From assembly GCA_021405325.1 (NCBI GenBank), contig QWII01000044.1, positions 58,966 through 122,965 on the forward strand: 64,000 bases of DNA, in the 5' to 3' direction. Both the position numbers and the translations under genes were made by a program. Positions 17,704 through 28,832 of the stretch are shown here, in pieces (position 1 is the stretch's first letter; every line of letters begins with the position of its first letter). The notes beneath the pieces were generated by a model, which was not told the DNA's origin, searched no databases, and worked only from the letters and a program-made list of their open reading frames with translations. This DNA comes from Caldilinea sp. CFX5. GTDB taxonomy: Bacteria; Chloroflexota; Anaerolineae; Caldilineales; Caldilineaceae.

Positions 17704-17908
17704 CAACACCAGCGCTTATGACACCAAGGAAGTTGCTTAAAAACCAGTAGTTGCGCCCATGCCCATGTTGCGCCAAGACTCTTTGCTCGCCTATGCAACT
17801 GATGAGTTCGCTAACTATAATAACCCATGTATATCCAACCGGCCACAGGAAGCTGTGAAGGATAATCCATTTTTTTAGTAGGCTAAGAGTAGACCATCGT
17901 TGGCGCAT
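17660..17908 (-). CDS. Possible small membrane protein
   Basis: Starting at ATG 17908, an 82-residue frame contains two strongly hydrophobic stretches (LHSFLWPVGYTWVIIVSELI and NFLGVISAGVVNVFLSQWLF), which look like two membrane helices. The frame overlaps the toxin remnant on the opposite strand and I recognise no family. No clear ribosome site is present. It may be a fragment of a larger lost gene or a chance frame. Apart from this and a promoter, the roughly 300 bases between 17704 and 18006 show nothing I can name. Confidence 0.25.
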   Translation of the reverse strand: MRQRWSTLSLLKKWIILHSFLWPVGYTWVIIVSELISCIGEQRVLAQHGHGRNYWFLSNFLGVISAGVVNVFLSQWLFAHRR

Positions 17909-17923
17909 GGGCTGTATAGAGTA

Positions 17924-17953
17924 TTTATACACAAATTGTTATCGTGCTATAAT
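17924..17953 (+). promoter_or_regulatory. Predicted promoter for the secreted protein gene
   Basis: A perfect -10 box TATAAT at 17948-17953 is preceded at 16-17 bases by a poor -35 (TTATAC). The start codon of the secreted protein lies about 54 bases downstream, and the surrounding DNA is AT-rich compared with the genes. Confidence 0.4.
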
Positions 17954-18006
17954 GGACAAACAATTCAGCCAACCAACCAAAGCAGCAACAAACCCTTTCT
18001 TATCCG

Positions 18007-18969
18007 ATGACAACGACCAATGTTTCCCGACGACGAACCTCTCTCTGCGTGGCGGTCGGCACTGCGAGCCTGACGCTTCTTGCGCTTCTGTTGATTCTAG
18101 CTAATCCTGCGCCGGTCAGTGGTTCTGGCCTCAGCCGCCCAACGGAGCGTCATGCTGCTGCCCAATCCCCGCGCCCGCTTGCCGCACCGCACCAGCTTGT
18201 TGCGCGCCAAGTGGTGACCCCCGTTGTGCGACTGACCGTGACGCCGCCCAGGCCGACCCTTACCGAGGCGATCATCATCAGCGCCGGCGGTATCTGGCGG
18301 GATGCTTGTGTGCCAATTTACAAGACGCACCAAGTAACGGCGAACCGCATCAAAATCAACGCCATAATCCCGCTGAGCATTCCCTGTGGTCAAGCCTTGA
18401 CACCGTGGACATTAGCGCTTTGGCTTGACCCGTTGCCCGCTGGCGCTTATACGGTTGATCTCCTGCTCATTAGTGAAGATGGTAGGGAAAGCTTTACCTA
18501 TACAACCACCTTCACTGTGATCCTCACCTCCGGTACACGGCTTATTACCAGCGCCGGCGGCGCCTTGGCCCAGTACGAGCGTGACCAACGTGCAACAGTA
18601 GTGGTGCCACCGGGCGGCGTTGTGACAGCAACGCTCTTCACGATGAGCTATCAGCCTGCGCCCACCACAACCGATCCCCTGCTGCCGATTGGTCATGTCG
18701 TGGCGCTGACGGCTACACCAACGAGCTTGACCAAACCCCTCACCCTCACCCTGCGCTACAGTGATACGCTGCGCGGCCCGGTCATTGCCGACACAGTACA
18801 GCTCTATCGCTTACAGAGCGGCCAGTGGGTGACTGATGGTATCACCATCACGGCACGCTTGACCGACGGGCTAACCGCCCAAATCACACAACTATCGCGC
18901 TATGGTCTGTTAGGACGCACCAATCGTCTTTACTTTCCGGTCGGGCGATGGCGCCTGTTTGCGCTATGA
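18007..18969 (+). CDS. Secreted protein with C-terminal YFPV motif
   Basis: A 320-residue protein with a clear signal peptide (basic MTTTNVSRRR, hydrophobic SLTLLALLLILANP, cut near residue 35). The following Pro/Ala-rich stretch looks like a linker. The middle has Ig-like beta strands (PAGAYTVDLLLISEDGRESF), and the C-terminal third (VVVPPGGVVTATLFTMSY, SLTKPLTLTLRYSD, RLQSGQWVTDG) resembles the ZU5-like or autoproteolytic-type sandwich found in surface proteins. It ends NRLYFPVGRWRLF, close to the YLPL motif in the large proteins at 50-64 kb. I recognise no enzyme motif; a surface or adhesive role is only a guess. Confidence 0.6.
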   Translation: MTTTNVSRRRTSLCVAVGTASLTLLALLLILANPAPVSGSGLSRPTERHAAAQSPRPLAAPHQLVARQVVTPVVRLTVTPPRPTLTEAIIISAGGIWRDACVPIYKTHQVTANRIKINAIIPLSIPCGQALTPWTLALWLDPLPAGAYTVDLLLISEDGRESFTYTTTFTVILTSGTRLITSAGGALAQYERDQRATVVVPPGGVVTATLFTMSYQPAPTTTDPLLPIGHVVALTATPTSLTKPLTLTLRYSDTLRGPVIADTVQLYRLQSGQWVTDGITITARLTDGLTAQITQLSRYGLLGRTNRLYFPVGRWRLFAL

Positions 18970-18976
18970 TGACATC

Positions 18977-19456
18977 ATGCTCACCATCACCATCAAAGAA
19001 TTTCTCACGCAGCAGGTCTGTCCACCGGCTTGGCTGCCTTATGATCTCTATCTCTTTCGTACTGATGCAGTTGACCCGGTTGTCTTCTATGTCGGCCAGT
19101 CAGAGTTAGCCTTCGCCCGAATCTGGCGACACCTGCACGACGGCTTTAAGGGGCGTTCGCTGATCGGCAAGTTTATCCGCGTCAACTGGCCGCGCTCGAT
19201 GAACTTTGTAATTGATCTCTACAGCGCGCAAGAACCCATCTTTGCCGATTTGGGGCATGACCGCCTTGCCGCCGAAACCCATCTGATCGAACAGCATCAC
19301 CCCTGTTTTAACGACACCCATAACCCCACGCCAACCGCCTTGCCGGCGCTCTACAAACCACCCACCGCCATCGTCCGCTACCCGCGCAGCCTCAGCCGCA
19401 TGATGCGCGAAGCCGAAGCGGCGATGCGGCAGGTCAACAATGTCACGACTTGGTAA
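18977..19456 (+). CDS. GIY-YIG-like nuclease-fold protein
   Basis: From the ATG at 18977, eight bases after the preceding gene, the protein is 159 residues. YDLYLFRTDA is followed by VVFYVGQSELAFARIWRHLH, the pattern of the GIY-YIG strand pair and its arginine helix, and AAETHLIEQHHPCFN supplies the expected glutamate and asparagine. Catalytic GIY-YIG enzymes nick DNA; small single-domain relatives of this kind have no agreed role. An earlier ATG at 18959 would overlap the previous gene. The call rests on motif spacing only. Confidence 0.5.
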   Translation: MLTITIKEFLTQQVCPPAWLPYDLYLFRTDAVDPVVFYVGQSELAFARIWRHLHDGFKGRSLIGKFIRVNWPRSMNFVIDLYSAQEPIFADLGHDRLAAETHLIEQHHPCFNDTHNPTPTALPALYKPPTAIVRYPRSLSRMMREAEAAMRQVNNVTTW

Positions 19457-19559
19457 TCCCCTTCCCTTGCTTGTTGGTCAATTTCCCCCTGTGTAGGGTA
19501 AAATAACCAATATTGACTACCCAATATTCAATACCCCAATATCATCACTGGAGAACACT

Positions 19560-22763
<3,204 letters not shown>

Positions 22764-22954
22764 TGCCCGCTTTCGTCCCGGAGGGATGCTTGAGCTTAGG
22801 AGTGAAAAGGGTGATACCCCCTCCCTGAACTCAATCTTCCCTCTGGGACGGGCTAAACAATCAACCCCTGTTTATTATCTGTATTTCGTTGCTTTGCGGT
22901 ATACTGTAACAACGTATTAGTCGGGTGGAATTTATTGCACAAAGGATACAAACA

Positions 22955-23269
22955 ATGGCTGAGAGCGAATATGAACAATGGTGGCAACTACACCTGCGGG
23001 TCGCCAGTGGTGAAACGCTCGGATCCGAGGAAGAGATTGCATATCGAGCAGGACTTGAATTACTGGAACGCGAAGAAGCCACCCAACTTAGCCTGTCTGA
23101 TGTCACCCTGTTGCGCTCTCTACGGGCAAGGTTACAGACATTAGTCCACCTACAGAATAGCTTGCTTCTGCAAAGCGCCAAGCTCGATGAGAAAATTGAG
23201 GAGCTTGAGCGCACCTATCAACAGCTAACTGGGCTTGATCTTGCCGTGGATGTATATGCAATCCGCTAA
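22955..23269 (+). CDS. Small helical protein paired with an HNH nuclease
   Basis: From the ATG at 22955 (AAAGGA nine bases upstream) the protein is 104 residues. It is acidic and almost wholly helical, with MAESEYEQWWQLHLRVASGE at the start, a middle EEEIAYRAGLELLEREE, and a coiled-coil-like SAKLDEKIEELERTYQQL at the end. I recognise no named domain. Its stop overlaps the probable start of the HNH gene by 14 bases, so the two are translated together; the same arrangement of a short helical protein ahead of an HNH protein is familiar from other bacteria, but I know of no tested function. It might be a partner, inhibitor or folding factor of the nuclease. Confidence 0.6.
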   Translation: MAESEYEQWWQLHLRVASGETLGSEEEIAYRAGLELLEREEATQLSLSDVTLLRSLRARLQTLVHLQNSLLLQSAKLDEKIEELERTYQQLTGLDLAVDVYAIR

Positions 23270-23774
23270 TTTTGAGTTAGTCCGCCAACGGTTTCATCGC
23301 GCTTGTGGTTACTGTAGTGTAAGTGAAACATCTTCAGGTGCTCTTCTAACGATTGACCATTATCATCCGCGGTCGCGCGGTGGTTCTGATGATCTTGATA
23401 ACTTGGTTTATGCTTGCTACAAGTGTAACCAATACAAACATGAGTTCTGGCCCAGCGCAGAGCAGCTTGCCCGCCAACACCGGGTTTTACATCCACTGTT
23501 TGATGATTTTTCACTGCATTTCCGGTTGAATGAGCAATCGGGTGTTCTTGATCCCATTTCGGCTACGGGGCATTTTCATATCACTTTGTTACAGTTGAAC
23601 CGTCCACAACTGATTAAACATCGCCTCAGCCAGCAAATGGTGCTTGCATTACAAGAGAGAAATGTGCAACTGGAAAAGCAGCTTGCTGAAATTCAGAAGA
23701 CAATGGTGGTAAAAGAAAATTATATTTCAATCCTTCTTACTCAGATTGATCAACTGCGGAAACCTGACCGATAG
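23256..23774 (+). CDS. HNH endonuclease
   Basis: Starting at ATG 23256 the protein is 172 residues; ATGs at 23235 and 23250 would lengthen it by up to seven residues. The zinc-binding HNH motif is complete: ACGYC (Cys17, Cys20), LTIDHYHPRSRGG (Asp34, His35, His37), DLDNLVYAC (Asn49) and YKCNQYK (Cys54, Cys57). After about residue 125 comes a coiled coil (LQERNVQLEKQLAEIQK). HNH proteins of this small type nick or cut DNA; targets are unknown. It overlaps the preceding helical gene. The pair lies between two copies of the 3' end of the propeller gene, suggesting that it arrived by an insertion or duplication event at that site. Confidence 0.85.
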   Translation: MQSANFELVRQRFHRACGYCSVSETSSGALLTIDHYHPRSRGGSDDLDNLVYACYKCNQYKHEFWPSAEQLARQHRVLHPLFDDFSLHFRLNEQSGVLDPISATGHFHITLLQLNRPQLIKHRLSQQMVLALQERNVQLEKQLAEIQKTMVVKENYISILLTQIDQLRKPDR

Positions 23775-23807
23775 ATGTGTTTTCATGGTTGTATCCTGCC
23801 GATTTCA

Positions 23808-24043
23808 TGCTGACCAAATAATCGCGCGACCTCTTCCACACCTATGCTGGTCAGGACGATGATCAGTTGAAGGCGTTACATGCCATCCTGAGCGATGACC
23901 TGGAAGCGCTCAATAGCCTGATCCAGGAAAGCAGCATCCCGCCGATTGTGGTGTAGTCTCCGCTTCCGTCCTGGAGGGACGCTTGAGTTTAGGGGTGAAA
24001 AGGATGATACCCCCGCCCTAAACTCAATCGTCCCTCATCGATT
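23808..24043 (+). pseudogene. Duplication copy B: fragment of the propeller gene plus hairpin
   Basis: Positions 23808-23956 repeat the last codons of the propeller gene (read as SRDLFHTYAGQDDDQLKALH and on to SSIPPIVV) but with an in-frame TAA at 23820-23822 and no upstream part. After the stop, the hairpin is also copied and pairs better than in copy A (about 20 of 21 bases, arms near 23973-23993 and 24015-24036). It cannot encode a working protein. The 345-base gap after the HNH gene holds this fragment, then a promoter-like sequence. Confidence 0.88.
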
Positions 24044-24071
24044 GCTTTCTTCGTAGCTCATCTGGTATACT
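24042..24071 (+). promoter_or_regulatory. Predicted promoter for the DUF2281/MazF module
   Basis: TTGCTT at 24042-24047 and TATACT at 24066-24071 with an 18-base spacer lie about 50 bases before the antitoxin-like start codon. Confidence 0.45.
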
Positions 24072-24119
24072 TACAGCATGAGGCGTGTGATTCGTATTTC
24101 CCTATAGAGTGAGGCTTAG

Positions 24120-24398
24120 ATGAATAACCAACAATCAATTACAAGCGAAGGAGCCGGTTACGAGCAAGCAATTCTCCAAATTATGCACAGCCTACCAATT
24201 GAACGGATGGCGCAATTGTTAGATTTTGCCCTGTTCTTAAAGATGCAACCAACAGCGGTAACACCACCCGGTATCACGCAGGAAGCCGGACTTCCGGATG
24301 AGCAGCTTTGGAATCAGGCTTCTATCCGCTCACTCGCGAAATATTGGGATACCCCGGAAGAGGATGAGGCGTGGGAACATTTACAAAAGGCGATGTGA
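24120..24398 (+). CDS. DUF2281-like antitoxin
   Basis: A 92-residue protein. ILQIMHSLPIERMAQLLDFALFLKMQ (residues 18-43) in two pieces matches the short helical pattern of DUF2281 and related antitoxins, and the acidic C-terminus (TPEEDEAWEHLQ) is of the kind that wraps around a toxin. Its end overlaps the MazF-like frame by 28 bases, a typical coupled toxin-antitoxin layout. Because the toxin has a premature stop, the antitoxin may have no partner left here, or may act against toxins elsewhere. Confidence 0.6.
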   Translation: MNNQQSITSEGAGYEQAILQIMHSLPIERMAQLLDFALFLKMQPTAVTPPGITQEAGLPDEQLWNQASIRSLAKYWDTPEEDEAWEHLQKAM

Positions 24399-24643
24399 TT
24401 ATTGCCTCCTTGAGTTATTCTGACTTTAGCGGTAGTAAACGGCGACCAGCACTTGTCGTGGCTGCGCCGGCAGCGCTTGATCTGGTTTTGTGCTTGATTA
24501 CCAGCAAAACACGCAATGATGGCTTTGATGTGCCTATCACCAAAGCTGATTTTGCCAGCACTGCATAAGTATCTTTAAGTTGTCGTCCCCTGCTATTTGA
24601 TTCTGCGTATGCTATCGTCTTCAATTCAGAACTATTGCATTAA
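24371..24643 (+). pseudogene. PemK/MazF-type toxin interrupted by a stop codon
   Basis: From a GTG at 24371 the frame reads FTKGDVIIASLSYSDFSGSK, RRPALVV and DGFDVPITKADFAS, the standard PemK/MazF core, and then meets TAA at 24566-24568. The same frame continues after the stop with RPLLFDSAYAIVF and ends at 24641-24643, which fits the family's C-terminal RP..LF..D..IV strand. A single nonsense change therefore explains the break; the full gene would be about 90 residues, still slightly short. The toxin would be an mRNA endoribonuclease if intact. Confidence 0.65.
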
Positions 24644-24673
24644 TTTCTTTGAATGTATAAAGTGTTAATACGA

Positions 24674-25705
24674 ATGCAAAAGCCATTAACGCATAGAAAT
24701 CATTTCGTTTCACAGTTATACTTGCGCAATTTCACATCGATAGAACAGAAAATATGGACATATCGATTACTCGTATCTAATGTGGCAGTGCCTATGTGGA
24801 AACCTGCAACTTCTAAGGGTATAGCCTGCCATTCTCATCTCTATACGAGAGTTCATTTAGGTCAAGAAACAGACGCAGTAGAGCAGTGGTTTAATACCGA
24901 ATTTGAGAACCCAGCTAGTGACGCAATCCAGAAAGTAATTTCGGAAAGTAGAATGACTTCCTCAGATTGGGATAGCTTGATTCGTTTCGTTGCACTTCAA
25001 GATGTTCGTACACCGGCAAGATTAGTTGAAAACCTTGAACGATGGCGAGTTACACTTCCCAACTTATTGGAAAAGACGTTGCAGCAAACAGTGAAACAAT
25101 TGGAGTCGGTCGATTCCCCCAGGCTTCAATCTGAAGAATCCTATAAGCTTGGTACCATTGAATTTCCAGTTAAAATCGAAGTTAGTCGCGACTTGGTCCA
25201 ACCACAGATTAAAGCTGAAGTAACAGTGGGTAGACAAATGTGGCTTTGGGGAATAGAGTACGTACTAAACAACACCGCTGAGGCTCTTCATCGCCATAAA
25301 TGGACTATCTTAAAGCCGTATGTTGGTCTTAGTTGGTTTACCAGTGATGATCCTGTTGTCAAACTAAACTATTACAAAGTTGGGAATTATGATTTTGGAG
25401 GGGGATATGGCTTTAAAGGAACAGAAATATTTTTACCGCTAAGCCCTGAACACCTTCTATATACTCAGGTTGGACATCCTCGTAAACCAAGAGGAACACG
25501 TTTATCTCTTAAGGAGACACAAGTTATTCGTAAATGTATTGCTGAACATGCTGATAGACTGATTTTTTGTCGAGAACCTGACGAGGAAATTCCTGTCTAT
25601 AGACCTAGAAAAGTTGATAAAGACCAGTATGATTTTGAAGCTGAGCAATGGAGAAATTGGCATACAGATCAATCTATGGCAGAACGTGAGTTACAACATA
25701 ATTAA
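24674..25705 (+). CDS. DUF4238 protein in AT-rich DNA
   Basis: The start at 24674 gives 343 residues. RNHFVSQLYLRNFTS near the N-terminus is the signature of DUF4238 (HxVSQxYLRNF), followed by SWFTSDDPVV and EIFLPLSPEHLL, also typical. Function is unknown; these proteins occur scattered among bacteria and often in variable genome regions. The gene is visibly richer in A and T than everything around it and uses AT-ending codons, indicating recent transfer. An ATG at 24653 would add seven residues. It is a single gene; the neighbour downstream is on the other strand. Confidence 0.75.
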   Translation: MQKPLTHRNHFVSQLYLRNFTSIEQKIWTYRLLVSNVAVPMWKPATSKGIACHSHLYTRVHLGQETDAVEQWFNTEFENPASDAIQKVISESRMTSSDWDSLIRFVALQDVRTPARLVENLERWRVTLPNLLEKTLQQTVKQLESVDSPRLQSEESYKLGTIEFPVKIEVSRDLVQPQIKAEVTVGRQMWLWGIEYVLNNTAEALHRHKWTILKPYVGLSWFTSDDPVVKLNYYKVGNYDFGGGYGFKGTEIFLPLSPEHLLYTQVGHPRKPRGTRLSLKETQVIRKCIAEHADRLIFCREPDEEIPVYRPRKVDKDQYDFEAEQWRNWHTDQSMAERELQHN

Positions 25706-25779
25706 TCGTCTCATGGTGCCAAGTGTAAAAGATTAGGAGTAGCTGCACTCTCTAAACGCACTAAACCTAAGATGTGCTT

Positions 25780-26004
25780 TCACGGTTGTACCCTTATTAC
25801 CAACTGTTCACGCTGCGTTACAAAGCTTAAACAAGCGAGAATATCTTCCTGGGTTAAGTAGGGAAAATCATCCAGAATCTCTTGCAACGTCATGCCGGAA
25901 GCAAGGTACTCCAACACATCATAAACTGTAATTCGCATACCGCGAATACAAGGCTTACCGCCCCGCTTGCCTGGTTCAATTGTAATCAACTCTTGATATT
26001 GCAT
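25780..26004 (-). CDS. DUF433 antitoxin-like protein without its toxin
   Basis: A 74-residue protein with the full DUF433 pattern: ITIEPGKRGGKPCIRGMRIT, VYDVLEYLASGMTLQEILDD and FPYLTQEDILACLSF, and GAGGTAG five bases before the start. DUF433 proteins fold as winged helices and normally precede a DUF5615 PIN-like toxin on the same strand. Here the gene is followed by empty DNA and a convergent gene, so the toxin has been lost. The last bases and stop overlap a 25-base sequence repeated at 23773. Confidence 0.8.
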   Translation of the reverse strand: MQYQELITIEPGKRGGKPCIRGMRITVYDVLEYLASGMTLQEILDDFPYLTQEDILACLSFVTQREQLVIRVQP

Positions 26005-26103
26005 CGTCTACCTCACAATAATCATCGGTTCACACCCTGGTTACTAACACTTGCATTATACCTCAAGGCGTTGATTTCTGTGTAACTGTATCATCTTATG
26101 GCT

Positions 26104-27012
26104 TTACAAAAAAGCCTCAATCAACGGCACAAAATCAGTAAGGTTACTGAGCCGCGCCGCCGCTTCCTCCCGCCCCGCTCCTAGCAACAGTGTGAAAACC
26201 GGATTCTCCGTATGCTTACCATGCGAACAATCCTCAACATTGCCGTGATCACTGCTGACGATAATCAGCGTTTCAGCCAGATCCGCCGCGGCCAGCAGCC
26301 CCGCCAGAAACCCATCAAAGCGTTGAAAATTCTCCACTGCCGCCGGCAGATCCGCGGCATGACCCAGCACATCGGTCTGCCAGTGTTCAAAGAAGACAAA
26401 GTGATAGGGTTGGGCAATTTCCCAGAGCTTGGCTCCTGCCGCTTCCGGTGTAAAGACCGGCACATCGGCATAGCCCAAGTGGTCGCGCCAGCCGGCATTG
26501 GTAAAATCGGCCGCCAGGGCGCGACCGGCGTAGATGTCGGCGGCAGTGGGTAGCGCCAACCCGCTCACCGTGGCGGCAAAGGGGATGGCGCTCAACAGCC
26601 GTTTGCCCCGGTTGATGGCGGCGAAATAGCCTTGTGGGTAGCCATTGCAGAAGAAAGGTCGCAAGCCGGCCCGCTGTAAACGGCCAAAGAGATTGTCCGT
26701 CCGCAAGATCGCCCGCACGCGATCATCGGGGCGGGGGCCATAATGTTCGCCCAGGTGTTGCGGCGCGTTGACACCGGTGAGGATCGCCGTCTGCCCGGTG
26801 GCACTTTGCGGTCGGCCAGGGAGACCAAGGTTGGCGTCGGTCGGCACGAGTTCGGCCAGCGGCGTGGAGAGGCGACCCGTAGCTGCGACCGGTTTGTGAC
26901 CACTCAGTAGCCCCTGCAAAGTCGGATAGCATTCCACCGCCAGCGGATTGACCGCCGGATCAGCCGGCCCCAAGCCGACGCCATCAAGAAAGAGGAAAAT
27001 GATACGTTTCAA
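26104..27012 (-). CDS. Metalloenzyme-superfamily phosphatase or mutase (iPGM-like)
   Basis: A 302-residue protein of the alkaline phosphatase/phosphoglycerate mutase superfamily (PF01676). FLFLDGVGLG supplies the first metal ligand (Asp10), GRPQSATGQTAILTG the nucleophile region (Ser70/Thr72), and HWQTDVLGH, SSDHGNVEDCSHGKHTENP the remaining Asp/His ligands. The start is a TTG at 27012 overlapping the DUF1638 stop by three bases; no ATG is available. Being the last gene of the corrinoid-related operon it may be a phosphatase or mutase for an intermediate, or a cofactor-independent enzyme acting on a sugar phosphate. Substrate unknown. It is far shorter than true phosphopentomutase or iPGM, lacking their inserted domains. 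Confidence 0.7.
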   Translation of the reverse strand: MKRIIFLFLDGVGLGPADPAVNPLAVECYPTLQGLLSGHKPVAATGRLSTPLAELVPTDANLGLPGRPQSATGQTAILTGVNAPQHLGEHYGPRPDDRVRAILRTDNLFGRLQRAGLRPFFCNGYPQGYFAAINRGKRLLSAIPFAATVSGLALPTAADIYAGRALAADFTNAGWRDHLGYADVPVFTPEAAGAKLWEIAQPYHFVFFEHWQTDVLGHAADLPAAVENFQRFDGFLAGLLAAADLAETLIIVSSDHGNVEDCSHGKHTENPVFTLLLGAGREEAAARLSNLTDFVPLIEAFL

Positions 27013-27632
27013 GATTGGGTACTCGTTGGTGTTGCTAGTTGTTGCCGCCGCTCCTCGACCAGAGCCACCAGCCGCGCTTCCAACACAGCCAGATCGGTGA
27101 AGATATGTTTGTAGGTCAAGCCCAGCTTCTCTGCCGCCGCCTGGGCGCGGGCGCGCTCATCCTGGTCGGGCAACTGTTGCAGGTAGAGAACATGGGTATA
27201 GTTGCCAAAATAAAGGTCACGCAACTGTGGGTGGCGGTCTAGGCCTAGCCCTTTCCAGACCAGGCCGTCAAAGTGGCGGGCGAGAAAATCAGTCAGGTAG
27301 AAGGTGCCGAAATAGGTGTCATTGTGTTGGGTGAAGTCGTCGCCGCCGAAAAATTCATAACAGTGGGGGCCGCTGATGCGCACCACATGATCATAGCGCG
27401 CGATCAGCGTATCCAACGCCCCGCCCGTGCCACAATCGGCGTAGCCCAGCAAAATTAAGTCAAAGCGGTGCGCCCATTCATCCAGCCGTTGTGCCACCGC
27501 CGGTGCAATCTGTTCGGGCCGGTTATGCAACTGCGCCGGCACCGCCGTCAATTCAAAATCCCAGCCCTGCCGTTTGGCAATGGCGATCATCTCGCGCACA
27601 ATGGCGCCGCAGGCGATAATGCCGATTTTCAC
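27009..27632 (-). CDS. DUF1638 protein of a corrinoid methyltransferase cluster
   Basis: A GTG start at 27632 with AGAGGGA upstream gives 207 residues opening VKIGIIACGAIVREM; an upstream frame to 27689 runs through a palindrome. Conserved cysteines appear in IACGA, GYADCGTGG and GPHCYEFF, as in DUF1638 (PF07796), which may bind metal. LTDFLARHFDGLVWKGLGLD and GNYTHVLYL are also family-like. DUF1638 genes characteristically accompany RamA-like activators and corrinoid methyltransferases; a role in activation or cofactor handling is inferred from this, not known. The stop overlaps the start of the metalloenzyme gene, so the two are coupled. Confidence 0.82.
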   Translation of the reverse strand: MKIGIIACGAIVREMIAIAKRQGWDFELTAVPAQLHNRPEQIAPAVAQRLDEWAHRFDLILLGYADCGTGGALDTLIARYDHVVRISGPHCYEFFGGDDFTQHNDTYFGTFYLTDFLARHFDGLVWKGLGLDRHPQLRDLYFGNYTHVLYLQQLPDQDERARAQAAAEKLGLTYKHIFTDLAVLEARLVALVEERRQQLATPTSTQS

Positions 27633-27654
27633 GGAAAGTCCCTCTGAGATACAG

Positions 27655-27721
27655 AGAGATAGAGAGATAAAGAGATTGCACCTTGTCATGCCTTAATCTT
27701 TTTATCTCTCTATCTCTTAAT
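27655..27721. repeat. GAGATA-rich inverted repeat inside the operon
   Basis: Arms near 27655-27677 and 27699-27721 are complementary apart from about two bases. Both are GAGATA/TATCTC-rich. It sits between the homocysteine methyltransferase-like and DUF1638 genes, and a relative of the same sequence type lies inside the RamA-like gene at 30064-30177. Confidence 0.75.
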
Positions 27722-27726
27722 CTCCT

Positions 27727-28737
27727 CTATGCTGCAACCCGCTGTCGTCGTTCACTCCGCCGGGCCGCAGCACGGGCCGCGCGACTTTCAGCGCTTTCGA
27801 TTTGGCCATTGTCGTCGTTGCGCGCCGGCGGACCGCTAATGGGTTGGTCTTTGGCCTGGTCAATGGCGGCGCGCATGGCCGCGATATGGATCGGCGTGCT
27901 GCCACAGCAGGCGCCAATGATGTTAACGCCCAGGTTACGCAGGCGGAGCGCATTGTCGGCCATGACCGCGGGCGTGCCGTCATATTGAATCTTGCCGTCG
28001 ATATACTGGGGCAGACCGGCGTTGCTCTGCGCCATCAAATAGACCCCGGCCGGGCGATATTGGGCCATCTGCGTCATAACGGTTTCGATTTCTGCCGGGC
28101 CGTTGCCACAGTTGGCGCCGATGACTTGCACGCCCCACGAACTGATCGTCGCCACTGCCTCTCTGGGGCTGACCCCCATCATGGTGTGAAAGTTGGTGTC
28201 AAAGCTCATGGTGACGACAATCGGCAGGTCGGGCGCGACCCGTTGGGCGCCTTTGACGGCCGCTTCCACTTCGTTGAGGTGGCTCATGGTCTCGATCACA
28301 ACCAGATCGACGCCCCCTTCGACCAACCCTTGCGTCTGCTCGGCAAACATGGCTTCGGCATCGGCCATGCTCAGCGGGCCGACTGGCTCGATCAATTCGC
28401 CGCTGGGGCCAATCGACCCGGCGACCAACACCCCCGCCGGCGCCGCCACTTCTTTGGCGAGTTGCACCCCGGCGCGATTGAGTTCCACCACCCGGTCCTG
28501 CAAGTGGTGCAGCTTGAGACGGGCCGAAGTACCACCAAAGGTATTCGTCTCGATGATGTTGGCGCCGGCGTTCACATAGGCTTGATAGATGGCGCGCACC
28601 TTGGCCGGCTGGGTGACATTCCATAATTCGGGCGCGCCGCCATCGGTCAAGCCGGCCTGTTGTAACATCGTGCCCATGGCGCCGTCACCCAGGAGGATAC
28701 GTCCTTCGGCTAACCAGGTCAGTAATTGGTTGCTCAT
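27727..28737 (-). CDS. Homocysteine S-methyltransferase-domain protein
   Basis: A 336-residue protein that covers one domain: the zinc-dependent homocysteine-binding barrel of MetH/BHMT-type enzymes. LLGDGAMGTMLQQAGL starts the barrel, ETNTFGGTSARLKL follows, and the zinc ligands are Cys210 (IGANCGNGP) and Cys277-Cys278 (IGACCGSTP). It would transfer a methyl group from a corrinoid protein to homocysteine or another thiol. The position next to RamA and DUF1638 genes supports a methyl-transfer role. Residues 299-336 are an extra tail rich in Arg and Ala (ESRAARAAARRSERRQRVAA), also seen at the end of the RamA-like protein. No corrinoid-binding domain is fused. Confidence 0.88.
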   Translation of the reverse strand: MSNQLLTWLAEGRILLGDGAMGTMLQQAGLTDGGAPELWNVTQPAKVRAIYQAYVNAGANIIETNTFGGTSARLKLHHLQDRVVELNRAGVQLAKEVAAPAGVLVAGSIGPSGELIEPVGPLSMADAEAMFAEQTQGLVEGGVDLVVIETMSHLNEVEAAVKGAQRVAPDLPIVVTMSFDTNFHTMMGVSPREAVATISSWGVQVIGANCGNGPAEIETVMTQMAQYRPAGVYLMAQSNAGLPQYIDGKIQYDGTPAVMADNALRLRNLGVNIIGACCGSTPIHIAAMRAAIDQAKDQPISGPPARNDDNGQIESAESRAARAAARRSERRQRVAA

Positions 28738-28768
28738 ATGCTTTTCTTCACCACTTCCTTGTTATAGG

Positions 28769-28832
28769 AAGGATGAAGGAGGAGGGATGAAGGAGGAAAA
28801 TCACTACGCTTCATCCCCCATCCTTCATCCTT
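28769..28832. repeat. Inverted repeat between Virulence_fact and methyltransferase genes
   Basis: Arms 28769-28792 and 28809-28832 pair at 22 of 24 bases (GGATGAAGG type). The second arm includes the stop codon and last bases of the Virulence_fact gene, so repeat sequence has been taken into the coding end. Confidence 0.75.

Noticed and set aside
24042..24105. tRNA-like stretch (GTAGCTCATCTGGTATAC followed by TTCGTA-like part)
   Set aside because: The acceptor stem does not pair, there is no anticodon stem of five pairs and no standard T-loop; the same bases make a better promoter.
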